From Blastocatellia bacterium (GTDB taxonomy: Bacteria; Acidobacteriota; Blastocatellia; Chloracidobacteriales; JADJPF01): 9,182 bases of DNA. Positions 1 to 6,562 of the stretch are shown one piece after another. Location: positions 1 to 9,182 of the forward strand of contig JAHFUF010000150.1 in NCBI GenBank assembly GCA_023265235.1, read 5' to 3'. The stretch's first letter is position 1. Every line of letters starts with the position of its first letter. The notes under the pieces were generated by a model that was given only the letters and a program-made list of their open reading frames with translations, did no database searches and was not told the DNA's origin. The position numbers were made by a program, and so were the translations under genes.

Positions 1-335
1 TAAGATTAAGATTGAATAACAAAAATCTGCTTTTAATATATGTTAAGCTGCTATTTTGTTTTAGGTGTTAGACAAAAAAGCATAACATAAATACTAATTA
101 ATGTTAATCTCCGCACCAAATAAAAATTAATAGCAACAAACTAAAATTTGATGTTTAATAGAACTAGGCTCGAAATTGCAAATATCTTTATCTTGGAATA
201 TACTTTAGTGTCAAAGAAAATTCCTATAACCCTTAAATAATAATACTTTTAGTATTAGATTTTATACTGTTATAGAAAAGCCCCTGCTTTTTGCAAGATT
301 TGTAATACGTTTAATAAAGGACATCGATAGATCCT
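1..335. other. AT-rich non-coding leader upstream of the HD-GYP gene
   Basis: No convincing reading frame occupies this stretch. It contains a candidate promoter (176-204, listed separately). It also has a perfect 6-bp dyad at 241-246/252-257 (TAATAC/GTATTA) and a small 6-bp hairpin at 276-281/286-291 (AAAAGC/GCTTTT with a 4-nt loop). If the promoter is right, both dyads lie in the roughly 125-nt 5' UTR. The 276-291 hairpin has only a two-base T extension, so it is a weak terminator at best. The gene that ends or begins to the left of position 1 is not visible. Confidence 0.6.
176..204 (+). promoter_or_regulatory. Candidate sigma70-type promoter for the HD-GYP gene
   Basis: A -35 box TTGCAA (176-181, 4 of 6 to consensus) is followed by a 17-bp spacer and a -10 box TATACT (199-204, 5 of 6). 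The predicted start, near 211, coincides with the 14-mer CAAAGAAAATTCCT (212-225), which recurs just after the Roadblock gene's candidate promoter. It was called by eye in AT-rich DNA, where chance matches are common. Confidence 0.4.
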
Positions 336-2174
336 ATGAAGCAACTCAAAAAGCGTGCAAAAATTCTTTATACTGTTTTGACAGTCCTTTTAGCTGTTAG
401 TGTTTTACCTGTTGTTATTGTTGGTTATCAACTAGCTAAATTAGGTCAAGATACTTTGCGAGGAAACGAGCAAAACACGCAGCTAAGTGGTGTAACAGAC
501 AAAGCAAATCAAATAAAGCTTTATATTCATGCTTATCGTGATCAAGTAAGTGCCTTTGCCCGCTCATTAGAAATCGCTGGGGGAATAACCATCTTAGAAA
601 AAGGCTCTGAGGATGAAATTAAATTACGTAATGCTAAACTGGCAGAAACATTGCATAAAGATAAAAACCTCTGCGCCTTAATAATTTCTCCTCTTAACCA
701 AAATAACCTATCTTATGCACCTTTTGCACTCGATACCAATCAAATTTCTCAAGAAGAGCTTAGACCAATAGTCAGAGAGGTATTTGATTTTATGGAGCAA
801 AACTCCTCTCTAGACTACTTTATTGATAACCCTAAGCTAATAAAATCTAGCACTACTTCTGTTATTGTTTTAGCCTCTCCAATTATTAACCAACAAGGTG
901 AAAATAGCTCTCAAAAGCCAGATGGTTTTGTAATGGCAATAGTTAATCTTGAGCCTGTTTTTAATTCTATTACTAAAAATAGTGGTAGGTTATTAGAAAC
1001 TAGCGAACTACTAAAAAACGGTCGTACTATATTTTTTGTGGTTAATAATACAGGTCGAATAATCGCTCACCCCGATCCACAAATGGTTTTTTCTGATAAC
1101 AATAAAACTAGCCTAAAGATTGTAGACGACTGGAAAGAAGCAAATTTTAAGTTAACTGTATCTACATCCTTTGAAATTCAAGAAAATGGTAAAACTATCC
1201 CTATTCTTGGAACTTGTCGTACTGCTGATATTGCTCCAGGCAAAGAGCTAGGAGTAATGGCAATGGTTAATGAAGACGCTGCTTATCCTTCAGTTGGTCA
1301 AATGTATGCTAGGACTATTTATACTAGTGTAATTACAATTTTACTTGCTTCAATAGTTGGTACTTTTCTAGCAATACGTCTTACTTCACCAATAGAAACT
1401 TTAGCGGCTGGAGCAAAAGCTATTTCAGCAGGAGAGTTTGCACGCAGAATTAAGGTTAGAACTCGCAATGAAATAGGAGAATTAGCAGACGATTTTAATA
1501 AAATGGCTGAACATATTCAGCAATATATCAATGAACTACGTCGAGCAGCAGAAGAAAATCGGATGCTTTTTATTGGTACTGTGCGTGCCTTAGCTGAAGC
1601 CATTGATGGTAAAGACACTTATACTCGTGGCCATTCTGAACGAGTAATGAAATATTCTGTTTTGATTGCTCAACATATGAAACTCAATGAAGAAGAAATA
1701 GAAGACATTCGTATTGCTGGTATTTTGCATGACGTAGGCAAAATTGGTATTGACGATAAGATTTTAAAAAAACCTGCTGCACTCACTGATGATGAATATA
1801 AAATTATGAAACAGCACCCACAAATTGGTGCAAAAATAATGTCAGAAATTCCTCAAATGAAACGTTTTATTCCTGGTATGTTTTACCATCACGAATGTTT
1901 AGATGGCAAAGGCTACCCTCTTGGACTACGTGGTGATCAAATTCCTTTGATGGCACGAATTATTTCCGTTGCAGATGTTTTTGATGCTATGACAACTAAT
2001 AGGCCATATCAACGTGCAATGGATACAGAGGTTGCTGTAGAAAGAATTCGTACCTTTGTTGGTACACGTTATGATGGTCAAGTAGTAGAAGCACTTGTTG
2101 ACGCACTACATTCTGGCAAACTAGATGAAGTCTTAAAGAGTTATGCTGCTAGTTTAGACCCTGTAGCTCGTTAA
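336..2174 (+). CDS. Membrane dCACHE-HAMP-HD-GYP receptor (c-di-GMP phosphodiesterase)
   Basis: This 612-residue inner-membrane signalling protein is predicted to sense an extracytoplasmic ligand and hydrolyse cyclic-di-GMP in the cytoplasm. A basic N-terminus precedes TM1 (about residues 10-33). A large periplasmic region (about 35-325) ends with a Cache-like segment containing GRIIAHPD. TM2 spans about 327-349, followed by a HAMP domain (about 350-402) and a short coiled linker. The HD-GYP domain (about 420-595) keeps the key residues: H433 (GHSERV), H465-D466 in HDVGK, H518-H519-E520, and the signature DGKGYP (523-528). By family knowledge this indicates an active metal-dependent phosphodiesterase rather than a degenerate sensor. 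The ligand cannot be read from sequence. An AAAGGA at 316-321 lies 14 nt before the ATG, a rather long spacing. A GATC (330-333) sits 2 nt before the start codon. The Roadblock gene follows after 138 nt, apparently with its own promoter. Confidence 0.93.
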   Translation: MKQLKKRAKILYTVLTVLLAVSVLPVVIVGYQLAKLGQDTLRGNEQNTQLSGVTDKANQIKLYIHAYRDQVSAFARSLEIAGGITILEKGSEDEIKLRNAKLAETLHKDKNLCALIISPLNQNNLSYAPFALDTNQISQEELRPIVREVFDFMEQNSSLDYFIDNPKLIKSSTTSVIVLASPIINQQGENSSQKPDGFVMAIVNLEPVFNSITKNSGRLLETSELLKNGRTIFFVVNNTGRIIAHPDPQMVFSDNNKTSLKIVDDWKEANFKLTVSTSFEIQENGKTIPILGTCRTADIAPGKELGVMAMVNEDAAYPSVGQMYARTIYTSVITILLASIVGTFLAIRLTSPIETLAAGAKAISAGEFARRIKVRTRNEIGELADDFNKMAEHIQQYINELRRAAEENRMLFIGTVRALAEAIDGKDTYTRGHSERVMKYSVLIAQHMKLNEEEIEDIRIAGILHDVGKIGIDDKILKKPAALTDDEYKIMKQHPQIGAKIMSEIPQMKRFIPGMFYHHECLDGKGYPLGLRGDQIPLMARIISVADVFDAMTTNRPYQRAMDTEVAVERIRTFVGTRYDGQVVEALVDALHSGKLDEVLKSYAASLDPVAR

Positions 2175-2184
2175 ATATTGATAT

Positions 2185-2223
2185 TAATATTTACATTAAC
2201 TTTAATATTCACATTAACTTTAA
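2185..2223 (+). repeat. 18-bp tandem direct repeat, two copies plus 3 bp
   Basis: Copies at 2185-2202 and 2203-2220 differ only at T2192/C2210, and the first three bases of a third copy (TAA) follow. The repeat lies between the HD-GYP stop and the Roadblock gene, and its second copy contains the candidate -35 box. It could be a double operator or a simple replication-slippage duplication. Confidence 0.85.
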
Positions 2224-2243
2224 GCTTTGCTCTGTGATAGAAT
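2214..2243 (+). promoter_or_regulatory. Candidate extended -10 promoter for the Roadblock gene
   Basis: A -35 box TTAACT (2214-2219, 4 of 6), an 18-bp spacer and a -10 box TAGAAT (2238-2243, 5 of 6) are visible. A TG dinucleotide at 2235-2236, one base before the -10, is the extended -10 signature. The start would fall near 2250, giving a leader of about 60 nt. The 14-mer CAAAGAAAATTCCT (2246-2259) covers the predicted start. Confidence 0.5.
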
Positions 2244-2312
2244 GGCAAAGAAAATTCCTTGGTGAGAGTTATTCTTAAACCACCAAACAAAACACCCTTA
2301 TAGGTAAAAATC

Positions 2313-2675
2313 ATGTTCGATAGGCTGCTAGAAAACCTTGTAGATACTGTCTATGGCGCACGCGGAGCAGTTTTCTTAGATAGTGATGGAGAAGTAGTAC
2401 AACATTACCTTGTTCATAAAAGTGTAAAAGAATTAGATTTAATTGGTGCCTACCATGGTATTACTCTAAATACTTGTCGTAAGTTTTCTGATGAAGTAGA
2501 TATGGGCATTATTGAATTTATGATTTGTCAATATAAGGACGCTACCTGTATAATAAAAACTCTTAATGAAGGATATTTTGTACTCTTAGCCCTAGGGCCA
2601 CAAGGCAATATTGGTCAAGCAATTTATGCCTTAAAAGACCTGGCCAAATCACTAAATAAAGAAATGGGACTATAA
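2313..2675 (+). CDS. Roadblock/LC7-domain protein (MglB-like)
   Basis: This 120-residue soluble protein has no signal peptide or membrane segment. The whole chain fits one Roadblock/LC7 fold. An N-terminal helix (about 1-14) leads to a strand-turn-strand around GARGAVFLDSDGEVV (15-29), then a central helix (about 36-58), two strands (about 64-71 and 77-94, separated by CQYKDATC) and a C-terminal helix (about 98-116). In bacteria, Roadblock proteins such as MglB dimerise and act on small Ras-like GTPases as GAPs or scaffolds, often in polarity and motility. No GTPase gene is in the window, so the partner is unknown. Cysteines at 55, 72 and 79 are visible but no metal site is evident. A weak AGGT (2302-2305) lies 7 nt before the ATG. 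The upstream neighbour is a c-di-GMP receptor; a functional link is inference. Family assignment rests on pattern and length and is fairly secure. Confidence 0.75.
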   Translation: MFDRLLENLVDTVYGARGAVFLDSDGEVVQHYLVHKSVKELDLIGAYHGITLNTCRKFSDEVDMGIIEFMICQYKDATCIIKTLNEGYFVLLALGPQGNIGQAIYALKDLAKSLNKEMGL

Positions 2676-2705
2676 AGATCTTCTTCGATTGACAAAAGAT
2701 CTTTA
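2673..2705 (+). terminator. Hairpin at the end of the Roadblock gene, GATC in both arms
   Basis: A perfect 10-bp stem (2673-2682 with 2696-2705, loop 13 nt) starts on the Roadblock stop codon. Each arm contains AGATCT, hence a GATC site (2677-2680 and 2698-2701). The downstream sequence AATATATATA is AU-rich but not a U-run, so this is a weak or Rho-assisted terminator, or a methylation-sensitive dyad upstream of the methyltransferase gene. Confidence 0.45.
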
Positions 2706-2770
2706 AATATATATAACCTTACACATTTCCAAAATTCTTCCTGAAAATCTAAACTTTCTGTACAGGCAGC

Positions 2771-2829
2771 AATACTAGCACTTAATGTAGTATTTCTATA
2801 CTAGTTAAAAATTTAGCTTAACATAGTAT
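2771..2829 (+). promoter_or_regulatory. ATACTA/TAGTAT dyad cluster upstream of the methyltransferase gene
   Basis: Four copies of one 6-bp half-site occur in 59 bp in alternating orientation: ATACTA at 2772-2777, TAGTAT at 2788-2793, ATACTA at 2798-2803 and TAGTAT at 2824-2829. The middle pair forms a dyad with a TTCT centre. The first two form an alternative dyad (AATACTA/TAGTATT). This suggests an operator or mutually exclusive RNA hairpins. I found no convincing -35/-10 pair here. Confidence 0.35.
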
Positions 2830-2837
2830 AGAGTTCT

Positions 2838-2843
2838 GAGGAG
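2838..2843 (+). promoter_or_regulatory. Shine-Dalgarno that favours a TTG start for the methyltransferase
   Basis: GAGGAG at 2838-2843 abuts the ATG at 2844 with zero spacing, which does not permit normal initiation there. It is 6 nt from an in-frame TTG at 2850-2852, an ideal distance. TTG is therefore the better start, removing two residues. Confidence 0.6.
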
Positions 2844-2849
2844 ATGTTC

Positions 2850-3731
2850 TTGTCGTCAGCTAATTCTAGTTCCATTGATTTTGATCAAAACAGCCCTCAG
2901 CGTATCTCGCTAGGAAAAAGATTTGTTACTGCACGTCCTTTTATAAAATGGGCGGGCGGCAAGCGACGACTATTAGAACAATATGCTCCATTTCTTCCAA
3001 CTCCTACACAATTTAATCACTATTTTGAACCATTCTTAGGAGGCGGAGCAGTATTTTTTCACCTACACCCAATTAGGGCTGTTTTAGCAGACCTTAATGC
3101 TGACCTAATTAATTGTTATCGTGTAGTAAGAGACTATCCAGAACAACTTATAGAGGTTTTGTCTAAACACAAAACTTCTGAGCAATATTTTTATCGAGTA
3201 CGTGAACTTACCCCAGACAATTTAACTGCTATTGAAAGAGCTTCTAGGTTTATTTATCTCAATAAAACCTGTTATAACGGCCTTTATAGAGTTAATAAAC
3301 AAGGTCAATTTAATGTTCCTTATGGTAGATATAAAAAACCTCTGATTTGCGATGCAGAAGTTATTCGTGTTGCTAGTGAATCGCTAAAAAATATTCAACT
3401 TAGCGTCTCTAGCTTTGAAAAAACTGTTGAACAAGCACGAGCAAGAGATTTTATTTATTTAGATCCTCCCTATGTTCCTTTGAGCCAGACAGCTAGTTTT
3501 ACTAGCTATACCTCTGTCAACTTTACTGAACATGATCAAGCCAAACTTGCTCAAATTGTTAGGCAACTTGATCAACGCGGTTGTTTAGTAATGGTTTCTA
3601 ATTCTGACACTAAGCTTGTAAGAATGCTTTATCAAGGGTTTAATATTCTTACAGTGCATTGCGCACGCTCAATAAACAGCAACCCTTTTGCTCGTGGCAC
3701 GGTGACAGAACTTTTAATAAGAAATTACTAA
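2850..3731 (+). CDS. dam: D12-class DNA adenine-N6 methyltransferase (Dam-like), solitary
   Basis: This protein (293 residues from TTG, or 295 from ATG 2844) transfers a methyl group from S-adenosylmethionine to adenine N6 in DNA. Residues here count from TTG. The D12 order is clear. PFIKWAGGKRRLL near residues 30-42 (W34) forms part of the SAM site. FEPFLGGGAVF (59-69) is the SAM-binding motif. FIYLDPPY (201-208), with catalytic DPPY at 205-208, comes late. The segment between, with YLNKTCYNGLYRVN, fits the target-recognition region. Length matches Dam/DpnM-type enzymes, which mostly read GATC, though the family also includes other specificities (for example GATATC), so GATC is inference. 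The first 28 or so residues are a Ser-rich extension outside the conserved fold. No restriction endonuclease gene adjoins it: Roadblock is upstream and pnp converges downstream. It thus looks like an orphan methyltransferase acting in replication, mismatch repair or regulation, or a remnant of a restriction system. Confidence 0.9.
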   Translation: MSSANSSSIDFDQNSPQRISLGKRFVTARPFIKWAGGKRRLLEQYAPFLPTPTQFNHYFEPFLGGGAVFFHLHPIRAVLADLNADLINCYRVVRDYPEQLIEVLSKHKTSEQYFYRVRELTPDNLTAIERASRFIYLNKTCYNGLYRVNKQGQFNVPYGRYKKPLICDAEVIRVASESLKNIQLSVSSFEKTVEQARARDFIYLDPPYVPLSQTASFTSYTSVNFTEHDQAKLAQIVRQLDQRGCLVMVSNSDTKLVRMLYQGFNILTVHCARSINSNPFARGTVTELLIRNY

Positions 3732-3754
3732 AAAATTTTATATCTTTAAAAAAG

Positions 3755-3781
3755 AAAATGCGGGCAAATTACCCACATTTT
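3755..3781 (-). terminator. Intrinsic terminator at the convergent methyltransferase/pnp junction
   Basis: Arms 3755-3764 and 3772-3781 surround a 7-nt loop. The only irregular pair is C3761/A3775, which becomes a G-U wobble in the minus-strand RNA, so the stem is continuous there. The minus-strand RNA then runs into TTTTCTTTTTT, a classic U-tract. This is the likely end of the rpsO-pnp transcript. On the plus strand the stem has a C-A mismatch and only TTTT, so it may terminate the methyltransferase gene less efficiently. Confidence 0.8.
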
Positions 3782-3799
3782 GATTACCATCTTTTAGAA

Positions 3800-3821
3800 A
3801 ATAAGTTTGTCTAAACTTATT
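3800..3821 (-). terminator. Second hairpin just after the pnp stop
   Basis: A perfect 9-bp stem AATAAGTTT/AAACTTATT (3800-3808 with 3813-3821, loop 4 nt) lies 12 nt beyond the pnp stop. It is AU-rich with only a short T-run after it in the minus direction. It is more likely a 3'-end stabiliser or accessory to the 3755-3781 terminator than a terminator alone. Confidence 0.45.
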
Positions 3822-3833
3822 AAATTACCATAC

Positions 3834-6068
3834 CTATCTTCTACCCCTAGAAGGATAGGGTCTGCGTTCAGGACGCTCATCACTACGTTCCCTATCTCCA
3901 TAACGTTCATTGCGTTCTCTTTCTGGTCGTTCACTACGCTGTGGTTCTGTACCTGGGCTAGTTGGGCTAGTACCAGCAACTCCCTTTTCATCTCGCAAAA
4001 CAGCGCGACGACTTAGGCGAACTTTACCAGCTTCAGTGCTAATACACTTAACCATAAGTTGTTGCCCTTCTTTTAGCTCATCACGAATATTGCGAATACG
4101 ATAGTCAGCTACTTCTGAGATATGCAACAAGCCTTCTATACCAGGTAATACTTCTACAAAAGCACCAAATTCAGCTAAACGAGTTACTGTACCAAGATAG
4201 TTTTTTCCAACCTCTACTTCAGCAGTAATCTCCTGAATCATTTGACGAGCACGTTCAGCAGATTCAGCATCAGATGAAGCAATACTAACTCTTCCATCGT
4301 CTTCAATATCTATCTTACAGCTTGTTTTTTCTACTATGCTACGAATTGTTTTACCACCTGGGCCAATAATATCTCTAATTTTATCAACAGGTATTTGTAT
4401 GGTAAAAATACGCGGCGCATAAAGACTAATTTCAGGACGAGGGATAGCAATAGCTTCCACCATTTTATCAAGAATAAAAAGTCTACCTTGTTTGGCTTGT
4501 TCTAATGCCTCTGCCATAATTTGAGCATTTATACCACAAAGCTTAATATCCATCTGTAGTGCAGTAATACCTTCACGTGAACCAGCAACCTTAAAATCCA
4601 TATCACCATAATGATCTTCAGCACCAGCAATATCAGTAAGAATCGCGTAACGATTTCCTTCCATTACTAGCCCCATAGCAACACCAGCAACAGGAGTTTT
4701 AATTGGTACACCAGCATCCATCAAAGACAAAATACCACCACAAATTGTTGCCATTGAAGAAGAGCCATTTGATTCTGTAATATCAGAAACAATTCTTAAT
4801 GCATATGGCCAGTCTTGTTCAGTTGGCAAAACCGGATCAATAGCACGCAGTGCTAATGCCCCATGGCCTACTTCACGTCGTCCAGGTTGACCAACTCTCC
4901 CTGTTTCACCTACAGAAAATGGAGGGAAATTATAATTCAACATTGCTCGACGCTGTACTTCACCTTTTTCTATATCATCCATATATTGAGCATCATGTTT
5001 TGTACCTAAGGTAACTGTTACAGCCGCCTGGGTTTCACCACGAGTAAAGAGCGAACTACCATGTACACGAGGCAACCACCCTACTTCACAAGCAATTGGG
5101 CGGATTTCTGAAAAACGTCGTCCATCAGGACGGCGACGATTTTGCATAATATCTTCACGAAAAACTTTTTCTTTAAGGAAATCAAAAATCTTCGATGCTT
5201 CTTTTTGTTTATCGGCTTCTTCAGCATAAGCCTCTAAGGTCTTATCTTTTAAGTCGTCTACAGCTTGATAACTAGCAAGTTTGTTTTTGTTACGAACATC
5301 TAAAACTTCTCTTAGTTCTGAAAGTATTTTTTCTTCTACTTCTTTAACTAATGCTTCATCTAGTTTATGGGCTACTACTTCACGTTTTGGCTTACCAATG
5401 GCCTCTTTAACTTCTCTTTGTAAAGCGCAAAGCTTCTTAACTTCATTATGCCCAAACATTAAGGCTTCGACCATTACGGTTTCACTTACTTCTTTAGCAC
5501 CAGATTCAACCATTACTATTGCTTCATCTGTTCCAGCAACAGTTAGGTTTAGTCTGGAATTTCTTAGCTCTGCATAGGTAGGGTTAACTACATAACGACC
5601 TTCAATTAATCCAACTCTTACACAACCAACTGGGTTAAGGAAAGGAATATCAGAAATAGAAAGCGCAAAAGACGCGCCTGTTACAGCCAATACATCTGGA
5701 TCATTTTCTGTATCGGCAGACATAACCATAGCAATAACTTGTGTTTCACTAATATATCCTTCTGCAAACAAAGGACGTAAGGGACGATCAATTAAGCGAC
5801 TAGTTAAAACTTCTTTTTCAGTTGGTTTACCTTCACGTTTGAAATACCCCCCAGGAATACGACCTGAGGCATAACCATATTCACGATAATCTACTGTTAA
5901 TGGGAAAAATCCTCTATCTTCTGATTTACCCTTATCACCTACAGCAGTTATTAACACCACTGTATCACCGTAACGTATTATTACTGCGCCATCGGCTTGT
6001 TTAGCAATTTTACCTGTTTCAATTGACAACTCTTTACCACCAAAACTGATGGTTTTCTTAAAATGCAT
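3834..6068 (-). CDS. pnp: Polyribonucleotide nucleotidyltransferase (PNPase)
   Basis: PNPase degrades RNA 3' to 5' using phosphate, releasing nucleoside diphosphates, and can add tails in reverse. It acts as a cytoplasmic trimer and is a usual degradosome partner. The ATG at 6068 gives 744 residues and has GAGGAG 6 nt upstream. The longer frame from 6113 would begin inside the spacer hairpin. Domains: RNase PH-1 (about 5-140, with FFPLTVDYREYGYASGRIPG), an all-helical linker (about 145-235), RNase PH-2 (about 310-530), KH (about 555-612, GPGG at 569-572) and S1 (about 622-690). The catalytic aspartates in EDHYGDMDFK are D485 and D491, one off E. coli D486/D492, which supports the start. Residues 692-744 are a disordered tail with 14 Arg and 9 Glu, ending SRGRR. 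The gene lies 214 nt downstream of rpsO on the same strand, the widely conserved order. The 6097-6150 hairpin probably regulates it. Confidence 0.97.
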   Translation of the reverse strand: MHFKKTISFGGKELSIETGKIAKQADGAVIIRYGDTVVLITAVGDKGKSEDRGFFPLTVDYREYGYASGRIPGGYFKREGKPTEKEVLTSRLIDRPLRPLFAEGYISETQVIAMVMSADTENDPDVLAVTGASFALSISDIPFLNPVGCVRVGLIEGRYVVNPTYAELRNSRLNLTVAGTDEAIVMVESGAKEVSETVMVEALMFGHNEVKKLCALQREVKEAIGKPKREVVAHKLDEALVKEVEEKILSELREVLDVRNKNKLASYQAVDDLKDKTLEAYAEEADKQKEASKIFDFLKEKVFREDIMQNRRRPDGRRFSEIRPIACEVGWLPRVHGSSLFTRGETQAAVTVTLGTKHDAQYMDDIEKGEVQRRAMLNYNFPPFSVGETGRVGQPGRREVGHGALALRAIDPVLPTEQDWPYALRIVSDITESNGSSSMATICGGILSLMDAGVPIKTPVAGVAMGLVMEGNRYAILTDIAGAEDHYGDMDFKVAGSREGITALQMDIKLCGINAQIMAEALEQAKQGRLFILDKMVEAIAIPRPEISLYAPRIFTIQIPVDKIRDIIGPGGKTIRSIVEKTSCKIDIEDDGRVSIASSDAESAERARQMIQEITAEVEVGKNYLGTVTRLAEFGAFVEVLPGIEGLLHISEVADYRIRNIRDELKEGQQLMVKCISTEAGKVRLSRRAVLRDEKGVAGTSPTSPGTEPQRSERPERERNERYGDRERSDERPERRPYPSRGRR

Positions 6069-6074
6069 ATATTT

Positions 6075-6080
6075 CTCCTC
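6075..6080 (-). promoter_or_regulatory. Shine-Dalgarno deciding the pnp start
   Basis: In minus-strand sense this reads GAGGAG, then 6 nt, then ATG (6068-6066). This strong site picks 6068 over the in-frame ATG at 6113, which lies in the spacer hairpin and adds 15 residues not typical of PNPase. Confidence 0.85.
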
Positions 6081-6096
6081 TCTAAGGTCACAAACA

Positions 6097-6150
6097 AAAA
6101 GCCACGCATGCAAATTCTAGCCGAAATAGAACTTTGCAGACGTGGCTTTT
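6097..6150 (-). terminator. Long rpsO-pnp intercistronic hairpin with U-run (attenuator or RNase III site)
   Basis: In minus-strand RNA, 6150-6141 pairs with 6106-6097 (10 bp, AAAAGCCACG/CGUGGCUUUU). A U-G wobble and one C-U mismatch follow, then 6 bp (UGCAAA/UUUGCA), a bulged G and 5 bp (UUCUA/UAGAA), closed by a 7-nt loop. That makes 22 pairs. The U-G pair exists only in minus-strand RNA. The 3' arm runs into UUUUUGUUUG, so it can act as an intrinsic terminator after rpsO with read-through to pnp. It begins 28 nt before the pnp ATG. By analogy with E. coli, where an rpsO terminator and an RNase III-cleaved leader stem lie between these genes, it may also be an RNase III substrate used in PNPase autoregulation; that is inference. 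Confidence 0.8.
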
Positions 6151-6181
6151 GATCCCTTAACACTCAACAAATAACCGTCTG

Positions 6182-6210
6182 AGTGTGCATGTTTAGAGAC
6201 AATGCACACT
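6182..6210 (-). other. Additional hairpin in the rpsO-pnp spacer
   Basis: A perfect 9-bp stem AGTGTGCAT/ATGCACACT (6182-6190 with 6202-6210, loop 11 nt) lies between the rpsO stop and the pnp leader hairpin. It competes with a 7-bp alternative stem (6160-6166 with 6180-6186), because both use 6182-6186. There is no U-run. Between it and rpsO, CCGAA/TTCGG (in 6228-6277) forms only a weak, widely spaced dyad. Confidence 0.6.
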
Positions 6211-6282
6211 TTTGAACAGTCTACTGAGAGCAGACCGAAACAAAGATCGAGTAAACAATTATTCGGCTGTCTCAACCTATAT

Positions 6283-6552
6283 TTACTTCCTGATCCCTAA
6301 TTTAGCAATTACTTGTTGGTATCGCTCAATATTTTGACGCTTAAGGTAATCTAATAATTGGCGACGTTGACTAACCATTTTTAACAACCCTCGTCGCGAG
6401 TGATTATCTTTTACATGTGATTTGAAATGTTCAGTTAAACCTTCAATACGCTTTGTTAGTAGGGCGATTTGTACTTCTGGTGAGCCAGTATCACTGTCAT
6501 GAGTTTTATATTTTGAGATTAAATCTTGTTTAACGTCTCTTTGTAAAGCCAC
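6283..6552 (-). CDS. rpsO: 30S ribosomal protein S15
   Basis: S15 binds 16S rRNA early in assembly of the small-subunit platform and contributes to inter-subunit bridging. At 89 residues the protein matches the usual family length. Conserved blocks include HDSDTGSPEVQIALL (18-32), the RNA-binding HSRRGLLKMVSQRRQLLDYL region (51-70) and the C-terminal KLGIRK. The start is GTG (6552-6550), not ATG. No in-frame ATG is near, and an AAGGAG Shine-Dalgarno (6568-6563) lies 10 nt upstream. Its first two bases are tied up in a long-range leader stem (separate entry). The gene is first of an rpsO-pnp unit on the minus strand, with a divergent larC operon 502 nt away. Nothing is missing or truncated. 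Confidence 0.98.
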   Translation of the reverse strand: MALQRDVKQDLISKYKTHDSDTGSPEVQIALLTKRIEGLTEHFKSHVKDNHSRRGLLKMVSQRRQLLDYLKRQNIERYQQVIAKLGIRK

Positions 6553-6562
6553 GTGTGCTGTT

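Noticed and set aside
276..291. Intrinsic terminator for an upstream gene
   Set aside because: The stem is only 6 bp with a very short T extension and no visible gene before it, so it is noted only as a small dyad.
3794..4104. Short open frames on both strands over the pnp 3' end (3794-3991 minus, 3807-4016 plus, 3910-4104 plus)
   Set aside because: They lie in or overlap the Arg-rich pnp tail and its terminators in other frames, resemble no family and lack ribosome sites.
5281..5577. 98-residue plus-strand frame
   Set aside because: It is antisense to the conserved pnp helical-linker coding sequence and is Ser/Thr-rich low-complexity shadow translation.
6069..6113. Longer pnp start at 6113 (759 residues)
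   Set aside because: It starts inside the 6097-6150 hairpin, adds 15 non-family residues and lacks a good Shine-Dalgarno. The 6068 ATG has GAGGAG at 6 nt and puts the catalytic aspartates in the E. coli register.
5981..6163. 60-residue minus-strand frame
   Set aside because: It overlaps the pnp start in another frame and crosses the structured spacer, with no family resemblance.
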